64,000 nucleotides of DNA from Inia geoffrensis (GCA_036417435.1 CM070902.1:131553886-131617885); one strand, 5' to 3'. Positions 1-12,858 are shown, numbered from the stretch's first letter. Made by a program: numbers and translations. The notes: generated by a model not told the origin, from the sequence alone.

Positions 1-102
1 TACGGTATTTGTCTCTCTCTTTCTGACTTACTTCACTCTGTATGACAGACTCTAGGTCTATCCACCTCATTACAAATAGCTCAGTTTCGTTTCTTTTCAT
101 GG

Positions 103-3100
103 TTAATATTCCATTGTATATATGTGCCACATCTTCTTTATCCATTCATCCAATGACGGACACTTAGGTTGTTTCCATCTCCAGGCTATTGTAAATAGAG
201 CTGCAATGAACATTTTGGTACATGATTCTTTTTGAATTATGGTTTTCTCAGGGTATATGCCTAGTAGTGGGATTGCTGGGTCATATGGTCATTCTATTTG
301 TAGTTTTTTAAGGAACCTCCATACTGTTCTACACAGTGGCTGTATCAATTTACATTCCCACCAACAGTGTAAGAGGGTTTCCTTTTCTCCACACCCTCTC
401 CAGCATTTATTGTTTCTAGATTTTTTGATGATGGCCATTCTGACTGGTGTGAGATATCTCATTGTAGTTTTGATTTGCATTTCTCTAATGATAAGTGATG
501 TTGAGCATTCTTTCATGTGTTTGTTGGCAGTCTGTATATATTCTTTGGAGAAATGTCTATTTAGGTCTTCTACCCATTTTTGGATTGGGTTGTTTGTTTT
601 TTTGTTATTAAGCTGCATGAGCTGCTTATAAATTTTGGAGATTAATCCTTTGTCAGTTGCTTCATTTGCAAATATTGTCTCCCATTCTGAGGGTTGTCTT
701 TTGGTCTTTTTTATGGTTTCCTTTGCTGTGCAAAAGCTTTGAAGTTTCATTAGGTCCCATTTGTTTATTTTTGTTTTTATTTCCATTGCTCTAGGAGGTG
801 GGTCAAAAAGGACCTTGCTGTGATTTATGTCATAGAGTGTCCTGCCTGTGTTTTCCTCTAAGAGTTTGATAGTTTCTGGCCTTACATTTAGGTCTTTAAT
901 CCATTTTGAGCTTATTTTTGTGTATGGTGTTAGGGAGTGATCTAATCTCATACTTTTATGTATAGCTGTCCAGTTTTCCCAGCACCACTTATTGAAGAGG
1001 CTGTCCTTTCTCCACTGTACATTCCTGCCTCCTTTGTCAAAGATAAGGTAACCATATGTGTGTGGGTTTATCTCTGGGCTTTCTATCCTGTTCCATTGAT
1101 CTATATTTCTGTTTTTGTGCCAGTACCATACTGTCTTGATTACTGTAGCTTTGTAGTATAGTCTGAAGTCAGGGAGCCTGATTCCTCCAGCTCCGTTTTT
1201 TGTTCTCAAGATTGCTTTGTCTATTCGGGGTCTTTTGTGTTTCCATACAAATTGTGAAAGTTTTTGTTCTAGTTCTGTGAAAAATGCCAGTGGTAGTTTG
1301 ATAGGGATTGCATTGAATCTGTAGTTTGCTTTGGATAGTAGAGTCATTTTCACCATGTTGATTCTTCCAATCCAAGAACATGGTATATCTCTCCATCTAT
1401 TTGTATCGTCTTTAATTTCTTTCATCAGTGTCTTATAATTTTCTGCATACAGGTCTTTTGTCTCCTTAGGTAGGTTTATTCCTAGATATTTTATTCTTTT
1501 TGTTGCAATGGTAAATGGGAGTGTTTTCTTGATTTCACTTTCAGATTTTTTATCCTTAGTGTATAGGAATGCCAGAGATTTCTGTGCATTAATTTTGTAT
1601 CCTGCTACTTTCCCAAATTCATTGATTAGCTCTAGTAGTTTTCTGGTAGCAACTTTAGGATTCTCTATGTATAGTATCATGTCATCTGCAATCAGTGACA
1701 GCTTTACTTCTTTTCCAATTTGGATTCCTTTTATTTCCTTTTCTTCTCTGATTGCTGCGGCTAAAACTTCCAAAACTACGTTGAATAAGAGTGGTGAGAG
1801 TGGGCAGCCTTGTCTTGTTCCTGATCTTAGTGGAAATGCTTTCAGTTTTTCACCATTGAGGACAATGTTGGCTGTGGGTTTGTCATATGTGGCCTTTATT
1901 ATGTTGAGGAAAATTCCCTCTATGCCTACTTTCTGCAGGGTTTTTAGCATAAATGGGTGTTGAATTTTGTCAAAAGCTTTCTCTGCATCTATTGAAATGA
2001 TCATATGGTTTTTCTCCTTCAAGTTGTTAATATGGTGTATCACATTGATAGATTTGCGTATATTGAAGAATCCTTGCATTCGTGGAATAAACCCCACTTG
2101 ATCATGGTGTGTGATCCGTTTAATGTGCTGTTGGATTCTGTTTGCTAGTATTTTGTTGAGGGTTTTTGCATCTATGTTCATCAGTGATATTGGCCTGTAG
2201 TTTTCTTTCTTTGTGACATCCTTGTCTGGTTTTGGTATCAGGGTGATGGTGGCCTCGTAGAATGAGTTTGGGAGTGTTCCTCCCTCTGCTATATTTTGGA
2301 AGAGTTTGAGAAGGATAAGTGTTAGCTCTTCTCTAAATGTTTGATAGAATTTGCCTGTGAAGCCATCTGGTCCTGGGCTTTTGTTTGTTCGAAGATTTTT
2401 AATCACAGTTTCAATTTCAGTGCTTGTGATTGGTCTGTTCATATTTTCTATTTCTTCCTTATTCAGTCTTGGCAGGTTGTGCCTTTCTAAGAATTTGTCC
2501 ATTTCTTCCAGGTTGTCCATTTTATTGGCATAGAGTTGCTTGTAGTAATCTTTCATGATCTTTTGTATTTCTGCAGTGTCTGTTATTACTTCTCATTTTT
2601 CATTTCTAATTCTATTGATTTCAGTCTTCTCCCTTTTTTTCTTGATGAGTCTGGCTAATGGTTTATCAATTTTGTTTACCTTCTCAAAGAACCAGCTTTT
2701 AGTTTTATTGATCTTTGCTATCGTCTCCTTCATTTCTTTTTCATTTATTTCTGATCTGATTTTTATGATTTCTTTCCTTCTGCTAACTTTGGGGGTTTTT
2801 TGTTCTTCTTTCTCTAATTTCTTTAGGTGCAAGGTTAAGTTGTTTATTCGTGATGTTTCCTGTTTCTTAAGGTAGGATTGTATTGCTATAAACTTCCCTC
2901 TTAGAACTGCTTTTGCTGCATCCCATATATTTTGCGTCATTGTGTCTCCATTGTCATTTGTTTCTAGGTATTTTTTGATTTCCTCTTTGATTTCTTCAGT
3001 GATCACTTCATTATTAAGTAGTGTTTTGTTTAGCCTCCATGTGTTTGTATTTTTTACAGATCTTTTCCTGTAATTGATATCTAGTCTCATAGCGTTGTGG

Positions 3101-3783
3101 TCGGAAAAGATACTTGATACAATTTCAATTTTCGTAAATTTACCAAGGCTTGATTTGTGACCCAAGATATGATCTATCCTGGAGAATTTTCCACGCACAC
3201 TTGAGAAAAATGTGTATTCTGTTGTTTTTGGATGGAGTGTCCTATAAATATCAATTAAGTGCATCTTGTTTAATGTATCATTTAAAGCTTGTGTTTCCTT
3301 ATTTATTTTCATTTTGGATGATCTGTCCATTGGTGAAAGTGGGGTGTTGAAGTCCCCTACTATGAATGTGTTGCTATCGATTTCCCCTTTTATGGCTGTT
3401 AGTATTTGCCTTATATATTGAGGTGCTCCTATGTTGGGTGCATAAATATTTACAACTGTTATATCTTCTTCTTGGATCGATCCCTTGATCATTATGTAGT
3501 GTCCTTCTTTGTCTCTTGTAATAGTCTCTATTTTAAAGTCTATTTTGTCTGATATGAGAATTGCTACTCCAGCTTTCTTTTGGTTTCCATTTGCATGAAA
3601 TACCTTTTTCCATCCCCTTACTTTCAGTCTGTATGTGTCTCTATGTCTGAAGTGAGTCTCTTGTAGACAGCAAATATATGCGTCTTGTTTTTGTATCCAT
3701 TCAGCCAATCTGTGTCTTTTGGTGGGAGCATTTAGTCCATTTACATTTAAGGTAATTATCGATATGTATGTTCCTATTCCCAT
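103..3783 (-). pseudogene. L1 ORF2 (endonuclease / reverse transcriptase), broken by nonsense codons
   Basis: Family role: ORF2p nicks target DNA and reverse transcribes L1 or SINE RNA. The frame opens with ATG at 3,781-3,783 and runs 396 codons through the apurinic-type endonuclease domain, with its LQETH, VGDFN and SDH motifs all present. It then meets TGA at 2,593-2,595. The same frame continues for 755 codons after ATG 2,556 through the reverse transcriptase and the C-terminal CX3CX7HX4C cysteine motif (about 400-450). It stops again at TGA 289-291 and TAA 103-105, the last next to a small deletion. The RT catalytic motif reads IADD where L1 normally has FADD, a further defect. No internal frameshift is needed between 3,783 and 106. 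Confidence 0.93.
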
Positions 3784-3841
3784 TTTCTTAATTGTTTTGG
3801 GTTTGTTATTGTAGGTCTTTTCTTTCTCTTGTTTTTTTTGC

Positions 3842-4735
3842 CTAGAGAAGTTCCCTTAGCATTTGTTGTAGAGCTGGTTTGGGGGTGCTGAAGTCTCTCA
3901 GCTTTTGCTTGTCTGTAAAGGTTTTAATTTCTCCATCAAATCTGAATGAGATCCTTGCTGGGTAGAGTAATCTTGGTTGCAGGTTTTTCTCCTTCATCAC
4001 TTTCAATATGTCCTCTCAGTCCCTTCTGGCTTGCAGAGTTTCTTCTGAAAGATCAGCTGTTAACCTTATGGGGATTCCCTTGTCTGTTATTTGTTGTTTT
4101 TCCCTTGTTGCTTTTAATATGTTTTTTTTGTATTTAATTTTTGACAGTTTGATTAATATGTATCTTGGCATATTTCTCCTTGGATTTATGCTGTATGGGA
4201 CTCTCTGTGCTTCCTGGACTTGATTAACTATGTCCTTTCCCATATTAGGGAAGTTTTCAACTATAATCTCTTCAGATATTTTCTCAGTCTCTTTCCTTTT
4301 CTCTTCTTCTTCTGGAACCCCTATAATTCGAATGTTGGTACGTTTAATGTTATCCCAGAGGTCTCTGAGACTGTCCTCAGTTCTTTTCATTCTTTTTTCT
4401 TTATTCTGCACTGCAGTAGTTATTTCCACTATTTTATCTTCCAGGTCACTTATCCGTTCTTCTGCCTCAGTTATTCTGCTATTGATCCCATCTAGTGTAT
4501 TTTTCATTTCATTTATTGTGTTGTTCATCATTGTTTGTTTCATCTTTAGTTCTTCTAGTTCCTTGTTAAATGTTTCTTGCATTTTGTATATTCTATTTCC
4601 TAGATTTTGTATCATCTTTACTATCATTATTCTGAATTTTTTTTCAGGTAGACTGCCTATTTCCTCTTCATTTTTTAGGTCTGGTGGGTTTTTATCTTGC
4701 TCCTTCATCTGCTGTGTGTTTTTCTGTCTTTTCAT
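3842..4735 (-). pseudogene. L1 ORF1 (RNA-binding chaperone), one internal stop
   Basis: Family role: ORF1p is a trimeric RNA-binding protein that packages L1 RNA. ATG is at 4,733-4,735. The N-terminal ~130 residues are rich in Glu, Lys, Leu and Met with heptad-like spacing, as in the L1 ORF1 coiled coil. An RRM-like region follows (LRDLWDNIKRTNIRIIGVPE), then the C-terminal domain. TGA at 4,016-4,018 ends the frame after 239 residues. Reading on in the same frame gives the expected C-terminal domain to TAG at 3,842-3,844, so a single nonsense change broke a frame of about 298 codons. Confidence 0.9.
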
Positions 4736-6675
4736 TTTGCTTATCTTACTGTGTTTGGGGTCTCCTTTTTGCAGCCTGAAGGTTCATAGTTCCTGTTGTT
4801 TTTGGTGTCTGTCCCCAGTGGCTAAGGTTGGTTCAGTGGGTTGTGTAGGCTTCCTGGTGGAGGGAAGTAGTGCCTGTGTTCTGGTGGATGAGGCTGGATC
4901 TTGTCTTTCTGGTGGTCAGGTCCACGTCTGGTGGTGTGTTTTGGGGTGTCTGTAGACTTATGATGATTTTGGGCAGCCTCTCTGCTAATGGGTGGGGTTG
5001 TGTTCCTGTCTTGCTAGTTGTTTGGCATAGGATGTCCAGCACTGTAGCTTGCTGGTCGTTGAGTGAAGCTGGGTGCTGGTGTTGAGATGGAGATCTCTGG
5101 AAGATTTTCACCATTTGATATTATGTGCAGCTGGGGGGCCTCTTTTGGACCAGTGTCCTGAAGTTGGCTCTCCCATCTCAGAGGCACAGCACTAACTCCT
5201 GGCTGCAGCACCAAGAGCTTTTCATACACACGGCTCAGAAGAAAAGGGATAAAAAGTAGAAAGAAAGAATTAGTAGAAGTAGAAAGAAAGAAAGAAAGGA
5301 GGGAGGGAGGGAGTAAGGAAGGAATGAGGGAAGGAAGGAACAAAAGAAAGAAAGAAGATAAAATAAAGTAAGATAAAATATAATAAATTTATTAAAATAA
5401 AAATGTAATTATTAAGAGGAAAAAAACCCCAAAAAACAAAAAAAACGGATGGATAGAACCCTCGGACAAATAGTGGAAGCAAAGTTATACAGACAGAAAT
5501 CTCACACAGAAGCATACACATACACACAAAAAAAGGAGAAGGGGAAAGAATAATAAATTTTGCTCTCAAAGTCCACCTCCTTAATTTGGGATGATTCGTT
5601 GTCTATTCATGTATTCCACAGATGCAGGGTACATCAAGTTGATTGTGGAGCTTTAATCCGCTGCTTCTGTGGCTGCTGGGAGAGATTTCCCTTTCTCTTC
5701 TTTGTTCTCACAGCTCCCAGGGGCTCAGCTTTGGATTTGGCCCCGCCTGTGCGTGTAGGTCGCTGGAGGGCGTCTGTTCTTTGCTCAAACAGGACGGGGT
5801 TAAAGGAGCTGCTGATCCGGAGGCTCTGGCTCACTCAGGCCGGAGGGGGGTGGGTAGGGAGGGTCATGGAGTGCAGGGCGAGGCTGCAGCAGCAGAGGCC
5901 AGCATGGCGTTGCACCAGCCTGAGGCACGCCGTGCGTTCTCCCAGGGGAGTTGTCCCTGGATCCTGGGACCCTGGCATTGGTGGGCTGCACAGGCTCCCC
6001 GGAAGGGGGGTGTGGATAGTGACCTGTGTTTGCACACAGGCTTCTTGGTGGCGGCAGCAGCAGCCTTAGTGTCTCATGTCTGTCTCTGGGGTCCGCGCTT
6101 TTAGCCTTGGCTCACGCCCATCTATGGAGCTCCTTTAAGCAGCATTCTTAATCTCCTCTCCTCATGCACCAGGAAATAAAGAGGGAAGAAAAAGTCTATT
6201 GCCTCTTCGGCAGGTCCACACTTTTCCCCGGACTCCCTCCTGGCCAGCCGTGGGGCACTAACCCCCTGCAAGCTGTGTTCACGCCGCCAATCCCAGTCCT
6301 TTCCCTGCGCTCCGACCGAAGCCCCGCCCGCTCCGGCCGGGGAGCAGACAAGCCTCTCGGGCTGGTGAGTGCCGGTCGGCCCTGATCCTCTGTGCTGGAA
6401 TCTCTCTGCTTTGCCTTCTGCACCCCTGTTGCTGTGCTCTCCTCCGCGGCTCCGAAGCTCCCCCCCTCCGCCACCTGCAGTCTCCGCCTGCAAAGGGGCT
6501 TCCTAGTGTGTGGACACTTTTCCTACTTCACATCTCCCTCCCGCTGATGCAGGACCTTTCCCTATCCTTTTGTCTCTGTTTATTCTTTTTTCTTTTGCCC
6601 TACCCAGGTACGTGGGGGGGTTTCTTGCCTTTTGGGAGCCCTGGGGTCTTCTGCCAGCGTTCAGTAGGTGTTCTG
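4736..6675 (-). promoter_or_regulatory. L1 5' UTR / internal promoter region
   Basis: About 1.9 kb between the ORF1 start and the 5' boundary of the L1. The 5' two-thirds (5,640-6,600) is GC-rich with many CpGs, unlike flanking DNA, as expected of an L1 internal Pol II promoter. A purine tract and an A/T-rich stretch occupy 5,281-5,560. Long antisense frames here (for example around 5,560-6,104) are by-products of GC richness. Promoter activity is inferred from position only. Confidence 0.75.
5281..5360. repeat. Purine tract, (GAAA)n/(GGGA)n/(GGAA)n
   Basis: Imperfect AAAG, GGGA and GGAA repeats inside the L1 5' UTR. It is a simple-sequence tract, with no coding content. Confidence 0.85.
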
Positions 6676-7936
6676 CATGTATCGTTTTGAATTATGGTTT
6701 TCTCTGAATATATGCGCAGGAGTTGGATTGCTGGATCATATGGTAGTTCTATTTTTAATTTTTTAAGGAACCTCTGTACTGTTCTCCACAGTGGGTTTAC
6801 CAATTTACATTCCCACCAACAGTGTAGGAGGGTTCCCTTTTCTCCACACCCTCTTTAGCATTTATTGTTTGTGGACTTTTTGATGATGGGCATTCTGACT
6901 GGTGTGAGGTGATACTTCATTGTAGTTTTTTAAAAAATTTTTTTAAATTTTATTTTTTTATACAGTAGGTTCTTATTAGTTATCCATTTTATACATATTA
7001 GTGTATACATGTCAATCCCAATCTCTCCATTCATCACACCACCACCAGCACCCCACCGCCACTTTCCCCACTTGGTGTCCATATGTTTGTTCTCTACATC
7101 TGTGTCTCTGTTTCTGCCCTGCAAACCGGTTCATCTGTACCATTTTTCTAGGTTCCACATATATGCATTAATATACAGTATTTGCTTTTCTCTTTCTGAC
7201 TTACTTCACTCTGTATGACAGTCTCTAGATCCATCCACGTCTCTACAAATGACCCAGTTTCGTTCCTTTTTCTGGCTGTACCTCATTGTAGTTTTGATTT
7301 GCATTTCTCTGATAATTAATGATGTTGAGCATCTTTCCATGTGCTTCTTGGCCATCTGTATGTCTTCTTTGGAGAAATGTCTGTTTAGATCTTCTGCCCA
7401 TTTTTTGACTGGGTTGTGTTTTTTTGACATAGAGGTGCATGAGTTGTTTGTATATTTTGGAGATTAATCCCTTGTTAGTCGCTTCATTTGCAAATATTTT
7501 CTCCCATTCTGTGGGATGTCTTTTCGTTTTGTTTGTGGTTTCCTTTGCTGTGGAAAAGCTTTTAAGTTTAATTAGGTCCCATTTGTTTATTTTTGTTTTT
7601 ATTTTCATTAGGAGGTGGATCCCAAAAGATATTGCTGCAATGTTTGTCAAAGAGTGTTCTCCCTATGTTTTCCTCTCAGAGTTTTATAGTGTTTGGCCTT
7701 ATATTTAGGTCTTTGATCTATTTTGAGTTTATTTTTGTGTATGTATAGTGTTAGAGAATGTTCTAATTTCATTCTTTTACATGTAGCTGTCCAGTTTTCC
7801 CAGCACCACTTATTGAAGAGACTGTCTTTTCTCCATTGTATATTCTTGCCTCCTTTGTCACAGATTAATTGACCATAGGTGTGTGGGTTTACTTCTGGGC
7901 TCTCTATCCTGTTCCATTGATCTATATTTCTGTTTT
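6676..7936 (-). mobile_element. Older L1 ORF2 fragment, host of two later L1 insertions
   Basis: Minus-strand translation gives L1 ORF2 C-terminal segments at 6,686-6,803 and, after an inserted L1 piece (6,930-7,278), further ORF2 sequence at 7,284-7,936 (for example [18 protein letters not shown] near 7,290-7,345). Many frameshifts and stops are present. The young L1 at 1-6,675 interrupts it on the left. It ends at about 7,936, where the expected ORF2 sequence breaks off. Confidence 0.85.
6930..7278 (-). mobile_element. 5'-truncated L1 3' end nested in an older L1
   Basis: About 350 bp of ORF2 C terminus and short 3' UTR ending in a T-rich (poly(A) on minus) stretch at 6,930-6,960. It is flanked by a 17-bp target duplication: tacttcattgtagtttt (6,913-6,929) and tacctcattgtagtttt (7,279-7,295), with one mismatch. 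The host L1 reads continuously once the insert and one duplicate are removed. Confidence 0.88.
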
Positions 7937-8930
7937 TGCATCCTTTATCTTTCTTTAGGTTCAATTTTCTGTTCCTTCTCAAGCTTCTTGAGATAAAGTT
8001 TAGATTACTGATTTCAGCTTTCTTGTCTAATATATTTATCTAACATTATATATTTCCTCTTAACTACTGCTTTTTGAGTGCTCTTTTTAAGTACTTTCAA
8101 GTATTCTTATCCCACATGTTATATGTGTAGTTTCATTATTCAGATACAAATATTTTCTGATTTCCAGTTCTATATCTTCTTTGACATGGGATTATTTAGA
8201 AGTATATTGATTTGCTTCCAAAGAAATGGAGATTTTCTCATTCTCCTTCCTTTATTGATTTTTGCTTTAATTCCACTGTGGTCAGAAAATATACTCTTTA
8301 TTACTTCAGTATTGATATTTGTCATGACTTCCTTTGTGCCCAGGCACATTGTCTACTCAGATATACATTGTATGTGCACATGAATCAAGTATGCATTGTG
8401 CAGTTTCAGGATTAGTGTTGTAAGTCAACTGGGTGAAGTTTAGCTAAATCTTCTGTACTGATTTTTTTGGTTTGTTTTCCCATCTGCTTGTTCTGTATCA
8501 GTTACGAAGAGAGCTTTGTCAGAATCTCCCAGTTTTTGCTTTATATACATTGAGGTTGTATTAGGTGTCCACACATTTAGAACTCATGTCTCACTGTTGA
8601 ATCACTCTTAGTATCATTCTATAATGCCCATGTTTATATACTACTTGTTTAAAGCTTATTTTGTTGAATATAAGTATAGCTACATCAGCCTTCTTCTTAT
8701 TAGTGTTTGCATAATATTTGTCCTTTTATTTTTTGTGTGCCTTTTATCCTTATATTTAAAGTGTGTTTCACTTTTTTCTTCTCACAAGGATTTTCTTTTT
8801 TTTTAATAACCCAGCTGACAATCTTTTTCTTTTTAATTGGAGTATTTAATCCATTTGCATATGATTTATTTACTGATATATTTGAGTATTAGTAATTAGT
8901 GGCTTTAAATCCTTAGAACTCTTTATTTGC
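7937..8930 (-). mobile_element. Old L1 (L1M-type) ORF2 endonuclease-region fragment
   Basis: Diverged L1 sequence on the minus strand corresponding to the ORF2 endonuclease region, recognisable around 8,160-8,300 and 8,620-8,890. No open frame survives. It may be a separate element, or the same one as 7,284-7,936 after loss of the RT region. Confidence 0.7.
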
Positions 8931-10511
8931 AGAAGATGGCAGCTTTTAGAGCATTAACTCATACTTTTTTTTTTTTTGATCTGCTGTTCTCTCAGTAGGG
9001 AAAAGTTGTGCTAAGCCATGTTGTCCTCCATTTGAAAGTACACATTTAGACGATTAGAAATACAGTGCTAGAGCCGGTGTGCAACTAGCTGGAAGCCCCT
9101 GCTGACAATTTTGCATTTAGCTGAAGTTGCTAGAATAGCCTTCCTTTTCTCTGTGGGCCCTACTCCGGGTTTATGTTAGGAAGTTGCTGAATCTTTTGAA
9201 GAAATGTAAGGCAAGCTGTCTCCTGACTTGAGTAGACTGTAGCTGTGAGAGACATATGGCTTCAGGTTTCTGGCAAATGAGTTGAGCCACGTGTACAAAG
9301 GTGAATCATGGGACAGCTAATCCATGCTATTGTGCAATGTCATAAATTTAATTACCCATGTAAATGTCTTTCTCAGAATTCTGTGCCATTCTCCATCTTG
9401 CTTTTTCTCATTGGATTTCCCTAATCCCTCTCCACAAAAAGTAAGCCCACTCTGCTTTTCCTATTCAAGTGGATTGTAGAAATTGCAAAGAACAATACAT
9501 CTACATCACAGTCTGAATTAGGTTCATTCTGAATTTAACAAAATAGCACTTTAGCAGTGTAAGTGCAGAAAACAAGTGATCTCCAGCTTATAAATGGGTT
9601 GAGTTCTAGGGTGCAAGAGGTAGGAAATTGCAATCCCCTGACTGTCATGGTGTCTCTGGACGGTGGGAATCCTGGTTGGGGTCTTTTCTGACCCAGAGTG
9701 CACCATCAGAGGGTGCAGAGAGAAGGGCTGGCATGGGGATGTTGGAGGAGCTTCCCCAGAAGGAGCCGCCCAGGGAGAGGCCCCTGTGCAGGCTGGTATG
9801 ATATCTGTTGGAGAGCAGTGTCACTGCCCAGTGGATACTTTACTTAACACTGCCTGGGCTTATTTCCTCCCCAGTGGGACTGCTGGGGAAGACGGGCAGG
9901 GCTCTCCACCTGCTAAAGCAGATCCGCTTTTATTTTGTTTCCTATATTGGGGTTTACCTAAGACCTTCTTTGAAAAAAGGCTGTTGTTCCCATTGTAGAT
10001 CCCAGGTGGGGGCTTCAGGGCTGGGCTCAGGAAGTGTTCCCCGATGGTATTTCTTCAACAGGGTACCTTCCCTGACGTTTCTTTGAAGCTAGAGACTTAA
10101 ATTATGTCTTCATGTTCTCTTTTGGTTTATCCTCATCAGGAATGGTCCTTTTTTTTACAGAATAGTTTCCATGTCTTGTCCAATCTCAGGATTTGCCTTT
10201 TTGCAGATTTTTGTGGAACTTAGATCTGCACTCCCTAAATTGCCTCGTGTTGTTCCTGTCTTCTGTGTTTGCACATTCTTCCCACATCTAGACTGTACGC
10301 CTCTCAATGCAGATAGATCTAGGGTGTTTTTTTTCTCCCTTTGGCACTAACGTTGGGCATTAAAGTGGGCTCTGATCAAGAGCTGTTTCAATTCTGTAAA
10401 GATTGATCCTCTGCACTTAAATGCATGGCTTATTTTAAATTACAAGTATATGCTTCCTTTAGCTCTCTTAAAATAATAGTGTGAACTTTGTCTTTTCTGC
10501 TCTGTTATCAG
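8931..10511 (+). other. CDS1: Last intron of CDS1 (3' part)
   Basis: About 1.6 kb between L1 remnants and the terminal CDS1 exon. I see no exon here; the preceding CDS1 exon lies left of the window or beyond the L1s. It ends with a normal acceptor (tctgctctgttatcag) at 10,511. A 111-codon frame at 9,663-9,998 has no recognisable product. Some of 9,060-9,350 may be an old repeat that I cannot name. Confidence 0.6.
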
Positions 10512-10641
10512 GGGTCCAAATCCCAGCAAAGTGCTACAGCAGTTGTTGGTGCTTCAACCAGAACAGCAGTTAAATATATACAAAACGCTGAAGACTCATC
10601 TCATTGAGAAGGGAATCCTACAGCCCACCTTGAAGGTGTAA
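10512..10641 (+). CDS. CDS1: CDS1 terminal coding exon (CDP-diacylglycerol synthase 1, C terminus)
   Basis: CDS1 (phosphatidate cytidylyltransferase 1) makes CDP-diacylglycerol from phosphatidic acid and CTP in the ER membrane, feeding phosphatidylinositol synthesis. After an AG acceptor at 10,510-10,511, one base completes a split codon. The 42 residues that follow begin GPNPSKVLQQLLVLQPEQQL and end GILQPTLKV before TAA at 10,639-10,641. This matches, from memory, the C-terminal tail of mammalian CDS1, beyond the last membrane segments. The catalytic exons are outside the window. Position also fits: CDS1 lies tail-to-tail with WDFY3 in mammals (4q21.23 in human). The related CDS2 is a less likely alternative because of the tail sequence and the neighbour. 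Confidence 0.93.
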
Positions 10642-12858
10642 CTGGATCTGGAGAGGGAAGGACTGACAGTAAAGAATTCTACAGGAAAGCACCGACAGAT
10701 GACATTTTGTAATTGTACAGAAAAATGTCGAAAATGCAATAGATTGAAGTTTTACAGACATGAATGTTTCTTCTCTGAAATTACTGTGAATATTTAACAC
10801 TTACTTGATCTAAGTTATGAAATAAGTAGCAAATGCCAGGCAAAATATCCTGTACTTTTTTTAAGTGTGTTTTCTGATGTTAACTTCCTTCCCATTACTT
10901 GCTAGGTTTCATCACTTAAAAGACTTGTGTTTTAAAGAGTCAGAACACTATGAGTAAATTGAGAATGTCTTGAGATTGCACCTGGCAGTGTGCCTTTGCA
11001 CAAATATTTACTTTTGTAGTTGGAGTGGCTCTTCATTTCAGCAAAATGTTTTATGTAAGGCATGATAGGAAGTTAGTTCTCCTCTGCTTCCTCCTCTTTC
11101 AGTCTGAAGTATTTTCTGAAGGGCTGAGTTGGATCCAAAAAGAAAGACTGTCCACTTTTCAAAGAAGTAAGTAATCATTTGCCAGGGAAAAACATTCCAC
11201 TTTTAGGTAAGTTTGAAATTCAAGAGAGAGGCTGAAATTTCTACCATTATTGGTTTGCCAGAAAGAGCAGACATCAGACTCTACTTTGATCGAATTGTTT
11301 GGAAAAACATAACCTTCTCAAAAACTTTCAAGAGAAACACAGGAGAATTCTGCTATGAAAAACATATGTTCCCATCCTCCACCCATGATCACAACAGACA
11401 GTAGCTCAGGAGGCAGCACTGGATGATGACACATGCATAGCCCACCTCTTGGTTGAGTTCTCCACTTTTGTTTCCCTGTGAACTGGTTTCCATAAGTTCT
11501 GTAGCCACGAACATCAGTACATAGGGTAGTGAGTAGGGGTGGTGAATGAGGCAGAGCAGGGGTTGCTCAGCTGGGCAAGAGTGACCCGTCCCTGGATGCG
11601 GCTCAGCACGCCTGGGTCCTGGGCACCTACCTCTTGGTTCCCGTGAAGCCCACTGGACCCTCACCTGGGAAGAAGCGAGATCTACCTGGAAACCCATTCC
11701 CAGACTAACTCCATGGTAGCAGCTAATTTTTGTCACATTCTTCTTTCACATCATGTCAGAAAATCTGAGGCCATCAGCTGATTTTTTTTTTTTTTTTTCC
11801 AACAATGAAAATCAAGCAGAAGTGATTCCCACCAAGAACAAAAAGCACACGAATGCCAAACCTTTCCTTTGGGGGACTGGACACTGTAACCAGATGAGAA
11901 TAAATTTCTCCTCAGTGGATGTAAATAAGCTATTGTTGCTGTGTGCTCTCTACAGCTGTATTTATTGTATTGTACAGTCAGCACTGAAACCTTCAAAAGT
12001 TGCCTAGTGCTCCTTGGCTAAATGTTCAGAGGAAAAATAGATATATTTTAAAGAATGTTTTGCTAATGAAAAGAGTAAATATTTTTGTTTAAATCAGAAA
12101 CAAATTTCAATTCTTTTATATTTCTGTTCTACTGCTCAAAAAAAAAATTGCAGATATGCCTGGGTTCCACAGATGTCATCTATAACTAGCAGCCTCATCA
12201 TGTGTACTACAGGATTATGGTGGATATAGTTAAAGTCAGTCCCAAGAGTCTCATTTCTTGGCGTGGCATGCACTCAGTCAATTCATCGCCACTGGATGTG
12301 GGCAGTCAGCATTATTTCACGCTCTTCCATAAAAATTTAGAATTGGCATTGGAGGTATTATTACAGAAGGAAGTGATTATTTTTAAAATCAGGCTACCTT
12401 CAAGTTAATTTTCAATATTGCTCATTTTTACTTGCTGCATTAAAAGCTCCAAATGTAGATCATAAAAGAATTTACTTACCAAAATTTAAAAAATAAAAAT
12501 TTTGTAATAGGAACTTATGTTGAAAACATGGTGAATTGCACCATAAGAACTTGGAGATATGCAGTTCCCTCTGCATTTTTCTTTAAAGTGATGAGTGAGG
12601 CACTGCAAAACAGAATTATGAGCACATTACTGAATACGTATTATAAAATCAATATTATGGTAAACAAAATATGAAGCTAGAAATATTTGGGGTCACAGTA
12701 ATAGCTATCCTCAAATACATTTAGAGTTGGATGTATATTATTCTATATGTAAAAAAGTAAATTCTTAATTTAACAGCACTCTAAAGGTTGATGTTTTTAG
12801 TGTACTTTTGTAGCATGTATATTAAAATAGAATATATTTTATCAAGAATATACTTTAG

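Larger units (their letters stand above)
1..6675 (-). mobile_element. Young, nearly full-length L1 (LINE-1), 3' end cut off by window edge
   Basis: Reading the minus strand from 6,675 leftwards gives a GC-rich 5' UTR, ORF1, a short A-rich spacer (3,784-3,841), then ORF2 to near its C terminus at position 1. This is the standard L1 order. The right boundary is seen where the sequence switches abruptly to the interior of another L1 ORF2 at about 6,676, so this element is inserted in an older L1. It lies antisense to CDS1. Each ORF carries isolated nonsense codons rather than many frameshifts, which suggests recent origin but no autonomous activity. The poly(A) tail and 3' UTR lie outside the window. 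Confidence 0.93.

Noticed and set aside
5560..6493. Overlapping open frames of 66-169 codons on both strands
   Set aside because: They lie in the GC-rich L1 5' UTR, where stops are rare. No known domain or codon pattern.
9663..9998. 111-codon plus-strand frame in the CDS1 last intron
   Set aside because: Starts ATG but shows no homology I recognise and is not needed for CDS1. It does not match the exon preceding the CDS1 terminus.
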